Below, in pieces: positions 33,949 to 46,363 of a stretch of DNA of 64,000 bases. Origin of the DNA: Nyssa sinensis (Eukaryota > Streptophyta > Magnoliopsida > Cornales > Nyssaceae); assembly GCA_008638375.1 (NCBI GenBank), contig CM018032.1:9651501-9715500 (forward strand), given 5' to 3'. The position numbers and the translations under genes were made by a program. Numbering within the stretch: the first letter of the stretch is position 1; each line of letters opens with the position of its first letter. A model generated the notes under the pieces. That model was given only the letters and a program-made list of their open reading frames with translations. It was not told where the DNA came from and did no database searches.

Positions 33949-34421
33949 TAGGAATGACAACGGAACGGATATAAGGTGAGGTGATATTTTTTTAATCCCG
34001 ATTTTGTTTATATTTTTTGCTTCTGATCCCGTCTTATCCCTTTTAGAGGTTTACTCCTATTCTATTTATATTTTTCGACTTCATTCCGTTCCATTCTGAA
34101 CCCTGATATATATATTTTTTAAGTAAGTTAAAAATTTTATCTTAATAAATAAATTAATTTTTTTTACCAAAATAACTAATACAAAAAAATATATGACTGT
34201 GATATGAAAAATCTTAAAAATAATTTTATATAGTGTTATTTATTGGTAAATATAGTGTATATAAAAATAAATAAAAAAACTTAATATATAAACGGGGTGA
34301 GGTGACCATCTTCCGAGCCCGTCTCTAACCCGACGGAGTTTTAAAAGTCATAGTCCAGCTCCGTTTCAATCCTGTTTATAAGCACTCCATACACGTCAAC
34401 GAGACAAATCAATATCGTGAA
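33949..34421. mobile_element. Probable hAT-like element, TAGGAATGACAACGG type
   Basis: It begins TAGGAATGACAACGG and is similar in size and interior (GGGGTGAGGTGACCATC) to the elements at 31567 and 51479. GCTGAGGTT occurs directly before it (33940-33948) and after it (34422-34430), which may be the target duplication or simply part of the local GCTGAG repeats. The right end does not mirror the left well. Confidence 0.45.
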
Positions 34422-34430
34422 GCTGAGGTT

Positions 34431-35188
34431 GAGACTGAGGCTAAGGCTGGTATGAATCAGGAATGTGCCATGAGGAAATTATTATTTGCAGGTTCCAAAA
34501 TAATTAATTATTTATATATAAAGATGAATATAAATTAATTTTCCTTGTCCATAATTTGTATATATGCAATGGTTTTTACATAACTATTCCATTTATGTCA
34601 ATGTAATTTTTTTTATTTAAAAAAAGTAATATTTTCAATAATTTTAGGCAATTGATTGCTTGCAAATTAGTTATTATATTTTAAAAAAATAAAATAAAGT
34701 AGCCAGCTTGAATGCACATTCAATAATTGTTTATTTGTATGTGTCTGTACATGTATGCATGACATAGCCAGCTTATGATCAGGGGTAATTTTCTTCCTTA
34801 ATTTTTTTTATTTGGGATTTTTTATATTTTTTTTAAAAAAATCAAATATACCCTTTTTGTTTTTTTTCCTCCAAGTATAGTTTTTTTTCTTCATATTTTA
34901 CTCTTATTTTAATTTTAATTTGACTCTTTAATGAAATTTTTATTAACTTTTTGAATTTTTTTTGTATAATCTAAAATTTTTAAAGTAGCTCTTTCTTTTA
35001 TTAAAGTTTTTTGTCTAATTTATAATTTTTTTTATATCAATAAGTTTAGTTATCACTAATATTTTCAAGTAATATTAATTTTCTATATTTCATTAATTTT
35101 AAATTTATAATTAAATATTTAGTAAAAAAAAATTATCCCCCTAAAATAAATTCTTGACCCGTCGCTGATGTACATTTACAAATTCTTG

Positions 35189-35220
<32 letters not shown>

Positions 35221-36470
35221 GGAGAATACTATTCGTACTCCATAAATCACTAAAAAGATCCCTTGCACTCCAAAATTCTCAATGATTTGGAGTGTAACAG
35301 ATCTTTTGAAGAGTGTTAATAGGCATTCTCTCTCTCTCTATCACTCTCTCTCTCTCTATATATATATAATATTCAAATAATGTCTAAAATACTTACATTC
35401 ATATAATAGATACATAAGTATTTGGACATATTTAAACGGTAAATAAAATAGAGATCTAGATACATTTTTTTAAGTATATTTTCCTTTATTTTATTTGTAA
35501 AAAATAAAATAAAATAAAAGTACATAGTGTCGGCCATTATCTGTGGGAATGGCCCTCCATGTGGCATTGAAGGGGGGGCCTCTCTAACCGGTCAGGATTC
35601 AATTCGTGATGGTGAAGACTGAAAGGTCCCTTCCAATTAACACCTGCCTTGATTGGCGATTAATGGGTTGCACTTTATTAATTGACATGTGAAATGACAG
35701 AAACACCCCTAGGGTACCTAGGGGGATGAACATGATTGACTTTTGTGAGATCTCGAAGGGTGAAAAAAATTGTGATATTAACCTGATTTGAATGCCAAGT
35801 TGACATTATATTTTTCTAATCTCATTTTTCAACATATGCACTCAATTAGCTTATTGAACTTGGTAATGGTAAATTGGCCATTAAATTAGTGGTGAAACCC
35901 ATATTACTTTATTATACAACTAGTTTTTTTTCAACATATGCACAATTACTCGTATTCAATTTTTTATCAAAACACACCAATAATAAATTGATCATGTCAT
36001 AATTAATTTTTAAAGGATCATTTGGTTTCTAATCCACGAAATAAATTTTTTTTACTATAAGATCTAGACAAAATACTTTAATCCATTAAGTCTGTGACTT
36101 TTTTAGGGACAAAAATACGCCTTCACCATACATGGCATAAAAACTGGAGCAAGTCTCAAATTTTTTTTCTAAATTTTAAAATTCAATAACTTGAAATTTA
36201 TATATATTTTTTTTAATAAAACTTATATATTTGGATTCTAAATATTAACATCAATCAAACAAGATCTATATTTGATATGAAAATTTAAAAAAATAAATAA
36301 AGTGTAAAAACTTACATGGCATAACTCCCTCTCCACTCCTACTATCAAATTTTATACTGCAAAACCCTTTCCCAATTCTCACTGTCAAAATTTGCACTTC
36401 ATAAAAAATGAGGAAAAAAAATCGTTATTAGCTTTATAGAGCTATTACCTACATATTATAAGTCCAAAAA
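34431..36470. other. AT-rich intergenic DNA with microsatellites
   Basis: Contents: TA runs near 35192-35220 and 35356-35370, a CT run near 35325-35358, and a short MITE-like block near 35220-35330 (ATTCGTACTCCATAAATCAC, then GATTTGGAGTGTAACAG). No gene is recognised. Confidence 0.5.
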
Positions 36471-36751
36471 CTTATAAGGGAAAACTCCTCAAATCAAGCT
36501 CAAGATCACAATACTTGATTTATAGGCTAAAAATATGCTTGTAACAGCAAATAAATATTCTGTAACAGCTGGAAGAATCGCGTGAAGAATGTGTTGTAAC
36601 TGTTAGGCTTAATTTTAGCTTTCTTCCATATGATAGAGTCTGAATACTTGTATATATTTTGATACAATCAATTGTAGGGTGAGTGAAAAAGTTTCCTTCA
36701 GCAGCAATAAGAATTTCTATGTTCATATTCATATCTTTTCAAACTTCATCA
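36471..36751 (+). repeat. Left LTR of Copia element
   Basis: It is 281 bp long and ends CTTCATCA. Its first bases (CTTATAAGGG) have lost the TG start that the right LTR keeps (TGTACAAGGG). About 5% divergence from the right LTR by direct comparison. Confidence 0.9.
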
Positions 36752-39700
36752 TGGTATCAGGAGAGCCATCCTCCAACGAGAATTCGATCCCCCAACCTGA
36801 AAATACCTATAACCCGATCACAACACCACCTTCTCCAATAGCAATTCCTCTTATTGCTCTCAATATCACTTCCTAGATAAATGAAAAACTCACACCCTCC
36901 ACCTTCCCTCAATGGCGTGCCCAGTTCGAAGCCTTACTCATTGGGTATAATCTCCTTGACTATGTTACCGGAGATAAGTACTACCCTAAACCTACTGATA
37001 ACTCCACTTTCGATCCCCTAAGAACTCACTGGATAAGACAAGATAAACTTATCCTTAGCGCCATTATGGCATCCACGACCCCCACCATCTCACCCTTCAT
37101 CTCCTTTGTCAAAACCTCCCAAGTGGCATGGCAAAAATTACACACAATGTACGCAAGCAAGTCCCGGACTAGAGGAATGCAACTTAAAGAGGAACTTACT
37201 CTGATAAAGAAGAGAAATCAAATGGTTCAAGCGTACCTGCATACTGTCAAATCCATCGCAGATGAAATCTCCCTCATCGATTATCCGATTTTTGAAGATG
37301 ATCTAACGCTTTACATCCTCAATGGTATGGGCACCAATTTTTGCAAGATCGCAGCTCCTATTCATGCACGAGAATGCCCACTCACCTTCGAGGAGTTACA
37401 TGACCTCCTTATAGGTCACGATGCGTACTTACGCCGCCTTGAAGCCACCTCTCAGCAGCTGGTCACCATCGCCAACTACTCTAATCGGCGATCAGGTTTT
37501 GGTTCTTTCTCTAGAGGTCACTCTTCTAAGGGCTCCTCAAAGTCGCATGGGTCTAATCGCAACAATGGATCTTCCACACCCAATACCTTCTCGGTTCAAT
37601 ACCGAAACAACAGCGGCCCGCGAGACAATAAGAAGAATAAGCCCAATGGCCCGCGACGTTACCCACCAAAATGCCAACTTTGTGAATAGTTGGGCCATAC
37701 TGCTAAATATTGTCCCCGTGTCCAATTTAATGCAGCAACGGCAAACTGTGCCTCAACTTCCCCAGCCCAAGACACAAAGTAGCTTATAGACTCGACAGCC
37801 TCTCACAATATCACTGGTGATTTGGCTAATCTATCTGTCCATTTTGAATATGATGGCACTGACGAGGTTGTCATCAGTGATGGTTCAGGTTTGCATGTCT
37901 CTCATATTGGTTCATTGGTTCTTCACTCACCCACACGCACCTTTCATTTGAATGATACCCTTTGTGTTCCTAATATCCGAAAAAATCTTATCTCCGTCCA
38001 TCATTTTACAACTCAAAATCGTGTTTTTGTTGAGTTTCATCCTTCTCTTTTTCTTGTGAAGGATCAAACCACGGGGGCAGTTCTACTTAAATGTGTATGT
38101 GAAAATGATGTTTACACCCTTCCCGAGTCCATAGTGAAATCTTATCCAAAAATGGTTGCAAACGTGCATGAAAGGACCTCCGTTGATGGGTGGCACAAAC
38201 GTCTTGGACATCCGTCTCCTAAAATTGTCCATCAAATTGTTAACTCTTTTTCTCTTTCAATAATAAAAGAAAATGTTTTTTACCTTTGTACTTCTTGTTT
38301 CGTTAATAAAGCTCACAAACAACCATTCCGGCAAACTAGTCTTCAAAGTCATGCACCACTTGACTTACTTTACACTGATGTTTGGGGACCCTCCAATTCA
38401 TTTGGCATCGATGGATCACGCTATTATCTTATTTTGGTTGATCATTTCACAAAATATATTTGGTTTTATCTTATGAAAACAAAATCTGGTGTTAGCACAG
38501 TATTTCCTCAATTTAAACACCTTGTTGAAACCAGATTTCAATAAAAAATCAAAGCCATTTATTCAGATAACGGTGGTGAATTTGTGGCTTTAAAAAAATA
38601 TTTTTCAATTCATGGACTAAGTCACTACACCACTGCTCCTTATACACCGCAACAAAATGGTGTTTCCGAGCGTCGTCACTGTCATTTAATGGAAACGGGT
38701 CTTACTCTATTACATGATGCCTCACTATCCTTAATATATTGGCCACATGCATTTTCCATTGCGGCCTATCTTATTAACCGTCAGCCAACTCCTCTTCTTC
38801 AAAACAAATCCCCATTTAAAGCATTATTTAAACAACCACCAAATTATCTAAAGTTAAAAAAACTTGGTTGTTTATGCTTTCCACTCACTCGGCCGTATAA
38901 CACAAACAAATTGCAGCCCAAGGCCGTTCCCTGTCTCTTTGTGGGCTATTCCTTGGCCCAAAATGCCTACAAGTGCCTTGATCCATCAACCAACAAAATC
39001 TATCACTCTAGGCATATTCTGTTCGATGAAACCCGAAATGGACCCTTTGAAAATCCAGCATGCTCCTCGTCCTCGGCAAGTGCTTCACCCATCCACGGAG
39101 CCCCTCCTTTCATTCTGCAGCCTCCACTAGTGACTTCGACCGGGGAGACCATCTTCGCATCACCTCCAGGTAACGCCTCTCACTCCTCTTCTTTTGATTC
39201 CCAAAATTTACACTTTGTCTCCTCAACCGCTAATTCCCTTACATCACCTGATGTTGCGGCATCTTTATCAAATTCGCATGAAATTCCAATCACGCATAAC
39301 ATTGATTTGAACATTGATACCACCTCTGCTCGCTGTGATCCACCTGCATAACAGATTACCCGAACCCACTCCATGACCACTCGGTCCATGAATAACATCC
39401 ATAAACCTAAACAACTCAATTCAACAACCAAACATCCCATTCCCAGCACCATTGAACCAACTTGTGTGGGACAAGCTCTTCATGAACCACCTTGGAGGAT
39501 AGTTATGTCAGAGGAACTAACTGCCCTCATGCGATATGGCACATGGGAACTGGTCCCTCCCCCAAATAATTGTAAACCCGTTGGGTGCAAATGGGTATTC
39601 CAGGTAAAGAGAAAATCTGATGTGTCTATAGATCGTTTTAAAGTTCCACTTATAGCAAAAGGCTACAATCAACATCCTAGGTTGGATTACAAAGAAACCT

Positions 39701-40990
39701 TTAGCCCCGTTGTGAAGCCTGCTACTATTCGTACTGTCCTAACAGTTGCTGTGATGCGGGGATGGCCCTTGAGACAAATTGATGTCAACAATGCATTTTT
39801 GTATCGAAAGTTGATTGAAACCGTTTATATGGCCCAACCCTCGGGATTCAAAGATGCCTCGAACCTTAATCATGTTTGTAGGTTAAATAAGGCAATTTAT
39901 GGCCTAAAATAGGCTCCTCGAGCCTGGTACTCGTCACTGAAAAAGGCAATAATGAGTCTCGATTTTCAAATTTCAAAGGCAGACTCCTCATTGTTTATAT
40001 ACCACAAAAATTTTGTCTTGTGCTATTTATTGGTCTATGTGGATGATTTGGTCCTCACTGGCAATGATTTGACTTTTTTATCTTATATCATTGAAAAACT
40101 TGGCATTCAATTCTTCTTGAAAGACATGGGCCAGCTTCACTTCTTCTTGGGCATGAAAGTTATTCCTACAAAATCAGGTTTTTTCCTATCCCAACACAAA
40201 TACAGTCGGGACCTTCTTTCAAAAACAAATATGATGGGTGCAAAGGAAGTATCCACTCTGCTGTCTACAAGCATGGCTCTGAAGCTGGTTGATGGAACAA
40301 CATCCTTTGATAGCATCGAGTTTCGAAGTGTCATTGGAGGTCTTCAGTACTTGTCTCTAACACGCCCAAACATTTGTTTCTCAGTCAATAAACTATCACA
40401 ATTTATGCATAAACCCATGGTAACTCATTGGATTGCTGCAAAGAGACTCCTCCGGTACTTGAAACAAACTATTTTCCATGGCATCCACATAACAATCCAG
40501 CTTTGCTCTTACCACATACTCCGATGCTGATTGGGCAGGAAATTTTGATGATCGTACATCCACCTCAGCATATATAAGCTTCCTTGGATCAAATCCCATT
40601 TCTTGGAGTTCAAAAAAACAAAGAGCTGTAGCAAAATCGTCGACCGAGGCTGAATATAGATCTCTTGCAAATATTGCCTCCGAAACAGTGTGGCTGCTAT
40701 CACTATTCAAGGAACTCAGGCTACCAATGAAAGCTTCACCAAAATTGTTATGTGATAATTTGGGTGCAACACATTTTAGTTTCAATCCCATTCAGCACTC
40801 TCAGATAAAGCATATTCAGATTGATCTACATTTCATTCGTGATTTGGTTTTAAAGAGCATTCTCACTGTTCAACATGTCAACACTCAAGATCAGCTTGCG
40901 GACTTATTGACAAAGTCATTATCACGACAACGCATGGACTCTCTCAAAATCAAGATTAGATTAGCCGATGACACCTCCATCTTGCAGGGG
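36751..40990 (+). pseudogene. Copia gag-pol polyprotein, inactivated
   Basis: One frame runs from ATG 36751, which overlaps the LTR/primer-site junction, to about 40,490, broken by six stops at 36874, 37687, 37780, 38542, 39349 and 39910; a frameshift follows between about 40,490 and 40,530. Visible parts: gag (36890-37680); a CCHC knuckle interrupted by the 37687 stop; protease text LIDSTASHNITGD, where the usual DSGAS reads DSTAS; GAG-pre-integrase (WHKRLGHPSP); integrase (YSDNGGEF, YTPQQNGVSERRH); reverse transcriptase (GCKWVFQVKRK, YVDDLVLTGND); and RNase H (YSDADWAG, STEAEYRSLA). The stops at 37780 and 39910 replace conserved Trp and Gln codons, consistent with methylated-C deamination. 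It cannot make the polyprotein. Confidence 0.92.
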
Positions 40991-41271
40991 TGTACAAGGG
41001 AAAACTCCTCAAATCAAGCTCAAGATCACAAGACCTGATTTATAGGCTAAAAATATGCTTGTAACAGCAAATAAATATTCTGTAACAGCTAGAAGAATCA
41101 CGTGTAAAATGTGTTGTAACTGTTAGGCTTAATTTTAGCTTTCTTCCATAGGACAGAGTCTGAATACTTGTATATATTTTGATACAATCAATTGTAAGGT
41201 TAGTGAAAAAGTTTCCTTCAGCAGCAATAAGAATTTCTGTGTTCATATTCATATCTTTTCAAACTTCATCA
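40991..41271 (+). repeat. Right LTR of Copia element
   Basis: It is 281 bp long, starts TGTACAAGGG and ends CTTCATCA, and aligns with 36471-36751 without gaps. Confidence 0.9.
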
Positions 41272-42730
41272 CTGACTTTCAAAATGTTGCAAAAAAATTG
41301 TAAAAATAATAATATTTAAATATTTACACTCTTGCACAGTGTAAAATTTACAGTTGAATCAGATTGATTTCTTAGTTCATTTTTTTTTTCAGTTGTATAA
41401 GGTCCATCAATACAAGTCTATAACCAATTAACCATGTCATCAATACCATTATATATATATATATATAGATATATAACTTAATGAATATTGATGGTTGCAT
41501 ATTATCTGCACTGAACGAATTGCTTGAATCAATCACCGGCACCAGGATAACAACCATCACAAGTAATATTGATGGTTGCATAAACGACAGTTTTGATTCT
41601 TTAGTCAGAGGGCTCTTTACTATTCTATCTTCTATGATTAGGGATTTTGATTCTAGGGCTAAAGATACTTTTCGATGCCAGGACTAACTCTGTTCCTCCA
41701 TCGAGTCACGACCATCGGCTGTTCACCACCTTTTCTCCGTTCACGACTGCCGACTGATAATAATGGAAGTAGCTTACCGCCGTGGTCGGTGATGGAGAAG
41801 GAAAAAGAAGAAAAGAGACCTGAAGAGGGAAGAAAGAGATCGAAAAGATTTCTCGAAGTACACAGATTGGGTTTTTTTTTTTTGTTTCAAAGGTTATGTG
41901 GATATTATATTCATTTATAAAAGTTTTACAAATGTCATGTCATTATAATTGATCTAAGTTCAAAATAAAAAATAGTTGAATTCTTCGTATTAAATTGAAA
42001 ACATGGATGAATCTTATAATAATATGATATATTCTTAAGAGATTTAAGACTAATTAACTCATTTTTAAAATTCATTCCTCAAAAATTAATTCTTCAAACT
42101 AAATTTTCCGGAATCTAAAATTCTCCAAAATAACAATTGAAGGTGGGAATGAGGTCAACAATTGGATATTTATGCTGTCACTTGATAAATTAAAAATGAG
42201 TGTATCTTATAAGTAATGCATTTTTACTTTATTTTTATTTTAATAAACACAATAGAGTAGATCAATTAATTATTGTGAGTTTTAGTCCATAAAATTTAGG
42301 AGAAATGAGACCCACTATGATGGGCGTGTATTTTATTAGTAAGTTTCGTCTTTTATGAGAGTAGGGAGACGAAGATCGGATGAAAATGTGAATAATTATT
42401 TAGTGTGACGATGATTTTGTATTATTATCAAATATGATATAATTATTAGTTATTAAAGTTGATCATATTACTAAATTTATAAAATAATTATTTATTTTAA
42501 ATATAAAAAATTTGAACTTTACATGAAATATGGACACGGGATAATTTCTTTGAAAGTGATGTGACATCAAAGTTTCAAATATTACTTAGAAAGAAAGAAA
42601 GTAAAAAAGGTCATTTATTGAACGAATTGACAATAACGATGCGTGAATAATACGAAATCGTGACCGTCCATCACGCCATTTATGCCACCTAGGATGCCCC
42701 TAAAATATGGGCACTTGGCATACGGTCACT
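41272..42730. other. Intergenic DNA between Copia element and ASR gene
   Basis: Short ORFs at 41481-41687 and 41675-41920 overlap and resemble no family; the first carries NIDGCI twice because ATTGATGGTTGCATA is repeated. A TA run lies near 41452-41474. From about 41930 to 42730 the AT-rich sequence is the upstream region of the ASR gene. Confidence 0.5.
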
Positions 42731-42738
42731 TATAAATA
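42731..42738 (+). promoter_or_regulatory. TATA box of the ASR gene
   Basis: TATAAATA lies 106-113 bp upstream of the ASR ATG, just before a pyrimidine- and A-rich leader. The position allows a leader of about 75-80 nt. Confidence 0.7.
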
Positions 42739-42843
42739 GGGCCCCAAAATCTTGCATAAAACATCACAACTTATCCACCCACTTCCCGATACAATACTCC
42801 TTTCTGTATACAGTCATCATTACCATTTTCCATAACCACCACC

Positions 42844-43250
42844 ATGGCTGAAGAGAAGCACCACCACCACCTCTTCCACCACAAGGAGGAAGAAAAGCCT
42901 GTTGAGGCAGTTGCCTACTCTGAGTCCACTTACGCCACTGATGGTTACAGCGGTGGCTACGGCGAGACTACTACCGCAGAATTCGTCTCTGAGCCATCCC
43001 CTGTCGACACCTATGATTATAAGAAAGAGGAAAAGCACCACAAGCACCATGAGCATCTCGGCGAGCTCGGTGCCGTCGCTGCCGGCGCATATGCCTTGGT
43101 AATGTTCAACCATCCACTTGTTATATTGACATACATACATATACACATGCCAATATATATACATATATATTTTTTTATTTTTTATGAGCTTCCGTGGGAA
43201 TTTACGCTCATCCCAGGATCCTCCTTGTCACTGGGCCACCTGTGTCTGTA

Positions 43251-43281
<31 letters not shown>

Positions 43282-43730
43282 CATTCACTAGGGACTGATA
43301 AGCAAGTTTATCTTAAATTCTAAGGAATGGGTTCTTTGATGGCCGCCCATTTCTTCCTAAGATTTGTTAATTTAAGGTACTTATAAGAGACCGATGATAT
43401 TTGTGTTCAATATTTTGATCATGAAAAATAAAAATAAAAAACTGAAAATAATAATCTATTAATTATTATTACGATGCCTTTTTTGGGGGGTATTTTGAAT
43501 CCAAAATGTTTATGATTTTTTTTTTTTTGTTGATATGATAATAACAGCATGAGAAGCACAAGGCAAAGAAAGACCCGGAGCATGCCCACAAGCATAAGAT
43601 AGAGGAAGAAGTTGCAGCGGCGGTGGCAGTGGGAGCCGGCGGATACGCCTTCCACGAGCATCATGAGAAGAAAGAAGCTAAGGAAGAAGATGAAGAGTCT
43701 CATGGAAAGAAGCATCACCATCTCTTTTAA
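42844..43730 (+). CDS. ASR: ASR protein (abscisic acid, stress, ripening; ABA/WDS domain), 2 exons
   Basis: ASR proteins are small, hydrophilic, His-rich stress proteins found in nucleus and cytosol. They bind zinc and DNA, act as chaperone-like protectants, and some regulate sugar-transport genes. Exons: 42844-43098 and 43548-43730 (TAA stop), GT-AG intron of 449 bp, 145 aa. The start sits in a strong context, CCACCATGGCT. The N-terminus [19 protein letters not shown] is the His-rich metal-binding part. Residues about 24-58 form a Tyr-, Gly-, Ser- and Thr-rich spacer, which makes this a longer family member. The ABA/WDS domain follows ([20 protein letters not shown], then [39 protein letters not shown]), with the usual single intron inside it. 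The end HGKKHHHLF is typical. Regulation by ABA, drought or ripening is inferred from the family. Confidence 0.95.
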
Positions 43731-43815
43731 GTGCCTGGTCTTTTCCTGTTCACTGCTTAATTTGTGTTATTAGCAGTGAGCAATTCAACTAGCCTAAATA
43801 ATTTTGTTATGAGTT

Positions 43816-43959
43816 CTGGTTTGTGTTTGGCTTACTGGGTTGCTATGTGATGTGACCTAGTAAAAGTGGTGTTTTCTGGTTCTGGTTCCGGTTTGTGTTA
43901 GGCTTACTGGGTGGCTATGTGATGTGATCTAGTAAAAGTGGTGTTTTCTGGTTCTGGTT
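43816..43959 (+). repeat. 72-bp tandem duplication in the ASR 3' region
   Basis: Units 43816-43887 and 43888-43959 differ at only a few positions and share GGCTTACTGGGT, GCTATGTGATGTGA and CTAGTAAAAGTGGTGTTTTC. They start about 85 bp after the stop, so they probably lie in the 3' UTR. Confidence 0.85.
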
Positions 43960-45375
43960 CCTATGCTATGTTGATAATAATATTGTTGTTCATATAAATA
44001 ATCTCTTTTGATCATCTTTGAATTATCTCAGTCAAATTCTTCTTTTCCTTTTTCTTTTTTTGGATAATATTTGAATATCCAAAATTTGTTTCTCGGCCTA
44101 ACGCTCCGATAATGAGATCATGATGAAATATTTAAGTTTTGTTTGATTATATTTTTAAAAATAAATTTTTAATTTTAAAATATGAGATACGTTTGGTAAG
44201 TAATTTATTTTAATTTTTTAAAATTTAGATTATCATATTTAAATATATTTTTATAATTCTTAAAAAATTAATTACAAAATTTTTTAAAATATTTTTTAAA
44301 AAATTATATCTGAATCACTATCTAAATATAGTGTTAGTATTTAAAAAGAGTTTATCATTCACATGATGATGTGGGATTTATTATCATAAATTTTATAAAT
44401 AAATTACATTTTACCTAAGTGTTGATCATCATTTGAACACCAAATATTTACGGCTGGATGAATTTATTAACACGTCATTTGTCATCTTTATATATCCAAG
44501 AAAATGACAAAATGAAAAGGGACCATATGATGTATGGGGCATTATACTTTGGTGAGTTTTCAAATGTGGGGGACCTAAGATATCCCGTGAAATTTTGCTG
44601 AAGTTTTCTTCACGAGATCAATTATACATGAAATCAATCAATTATTTCATAAATTTATGTCAATATAGTTAAATAAAACATGTCCCAAGCATTTGAAATT
44701 TTAAACTTTTTACTATTTTTTATTTTGTTAAAAAATCTCTAAAATTTAGGGATCGAGCCTTAAAATATTTTTTTGCTTTTAAATTTTCACAACACTCTTG
44801 TAAAATTTTAATTTTACTACTTAAGAGCAATTTCTGAATCCATCTGTGTCCCTCCCCGCTCCACTCCCTCCAAAGATGATCAAGAACAATATTAACATTG
44901 CTCATGCAATGATTCATAATATATATAGTTAGTTTTGGGGTTTTGGGTTTTAAATCAATTCATATGTGAATAAGATCTGCTCACTAAAGAATGGGTCTCA
45001 ACTTATGTAAGTAGTTGATAGGATAAGTTCATATCCTAATTTAAATACGTCTTTATCATATGTTGATAGAGATCAATATTTTGAATCATAACAAAATTCT
45101 ATATGTATCTAAAATAAATATGTATCAAAATTTTATGTGTCTAAAATAAATATACAGATATGTAGTAGGTATAATACATTTTCTCTCTCTAATCTCTTTT
45201 CTCTGATGGGTTTGGCATTTGAAGATTGAAAAAGTAATTTTAATGGTCAACCTTGCATAACTTTGCGAAATTGAAAACATATACTGAAATTAAAATTTAA
45301 CGTTTAACTCATAACAAGCAATATCTTTCTCAGTCAGTATGATTTAATTCGTATACATGTTTTGTGTATTAAGTG

Positions 45376-45423
<48 letters not shown>

Positions 45424-46332
45424 AGGCACCTTGACACGCATACATTTGGTAAATTTTGAGATTTTTTGAGATTTGTTGGATTAGATATCAAGGAAATGCA
45501 GAAAATGATGAGAGTACTGAGTCAAATTCAGCTATATATATATATATGATAGGCAGCTTGACACGCATACATTTGGTAAATTTTGAGATTTATTAATGAA
45601 AATGCATTGACATTTGTTGGATTAGATATCAAGGAAAGGAGAGTCACTGTCAAATTCAGAACGAATTTTGAAACTGAAACAGCAACTGCAACTGCAACTG
45701 CTCCATACCAAATCATGAAGAAAACATATGGCCAGTGTCCCTTTCTTTAACCAGTGAAGTGATCAACTGACTCTTGACCACATGATTTATTTTTTAATGT
45801 CATCCAACGCTTCAGAATCATCCTTAATTTATGCTGTAAATTATATATGAAATGACACTGATTATAATTTCGGGTAGTAAATGTTATCCAAATTTATTAA
45901 TTTACCCTAATTCGTCCACTATCAACCCGTCCATTTAATTAACGGATTATAAACGGGTTGAGTAATAAGGAACCATCAATTTAGCGGATCAATATGGGTT
46001 GAATATGAGTGTTTGACGGGTTGAGAATAAAAAATAATAAAATAATATAAGAATATATATTATAATATATATTATATTATATTATATATATATATATATT
46101 CTTATAATGAAGATACTGTTGCTACCACCTTCTTGTTAAAAAGTTTTTTTTTTTTTTTGGTGTGATTGAAATGTAAGTATTAATAGCGGATCCACGTAAA
46201 GTCCTCAGTAAAATCACACGTGAACTATCGTGGTATGATTTTTAGCAACCATCACGCCAAACTTTATGGTGCTGATTTGATATTGTTTGTAGATCTAAAA
46301 CAAATAATAATGTGTATGCTATTTTTTTGGGC

Positions 46333-46363
<31 letters not shown>
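43960..46363. other. AT-rich intergenic DNA with a local duplication
   Basis: GATAGGCA(C/G)CTTGACACGC and the following 100 bases occur twice (about 45421-45535 and 45547-45660), separated and preceded by TA runs (45379-45420, 45535-45547). A block at 45920-46020 with AACGGGTTG and ACCCGTCC motifs resembles the ends of the hAT-like element at 53451. No gene is recognised. Confidence 0.5.

Larger units (their letters stand above)
36471..41271 (+). mobile_element. Copia LTR retrotransposon, structurally complete but coding-dead
   Basis: It has two LTRs of equal length (281 bp) differing at about 14 positions, a primer-binding site TGGTATCAGGA right after the left LTR, a GCAGGGG purine tract before the right LTR, and one gag-pol frame between. 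Domain order is gag, protease, integrase, reverse transcriptase, RNase H, which is the Copia order. No target duplication could be matched (AAAAA before, CTGAC after). Total length 4,801 bp. Confidence 0.92.

Noticed and set aside
33949..34430. GCTGAGGTT direct repeats taken as firm proof of a target duplication
   Set aside because: GCTGAG-type repeats occur several times on both sides, so the match may be chance; the element is kept only at low confidence.
36460..41280. Target-site duplication around the Copia element at 36471
   Set aside because: AAAAA on the left and CTGAC on the right do not match, and shifting the ends by a few bases does not help.
41481..41687. 68-codon ORF with repeated NIDGCI text
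   Set aside because: The repeat is a nucleotide duplication of ATTGATGGTTGCATA. No family resemblance, no clear promoter or introns, and it overlaps another short ORF in a different frame.
42820..43164. ORF on - opposite the ASR gene
   Set aside because: Antisense shadow of the repetitive, His-rich ASR coding sequence.
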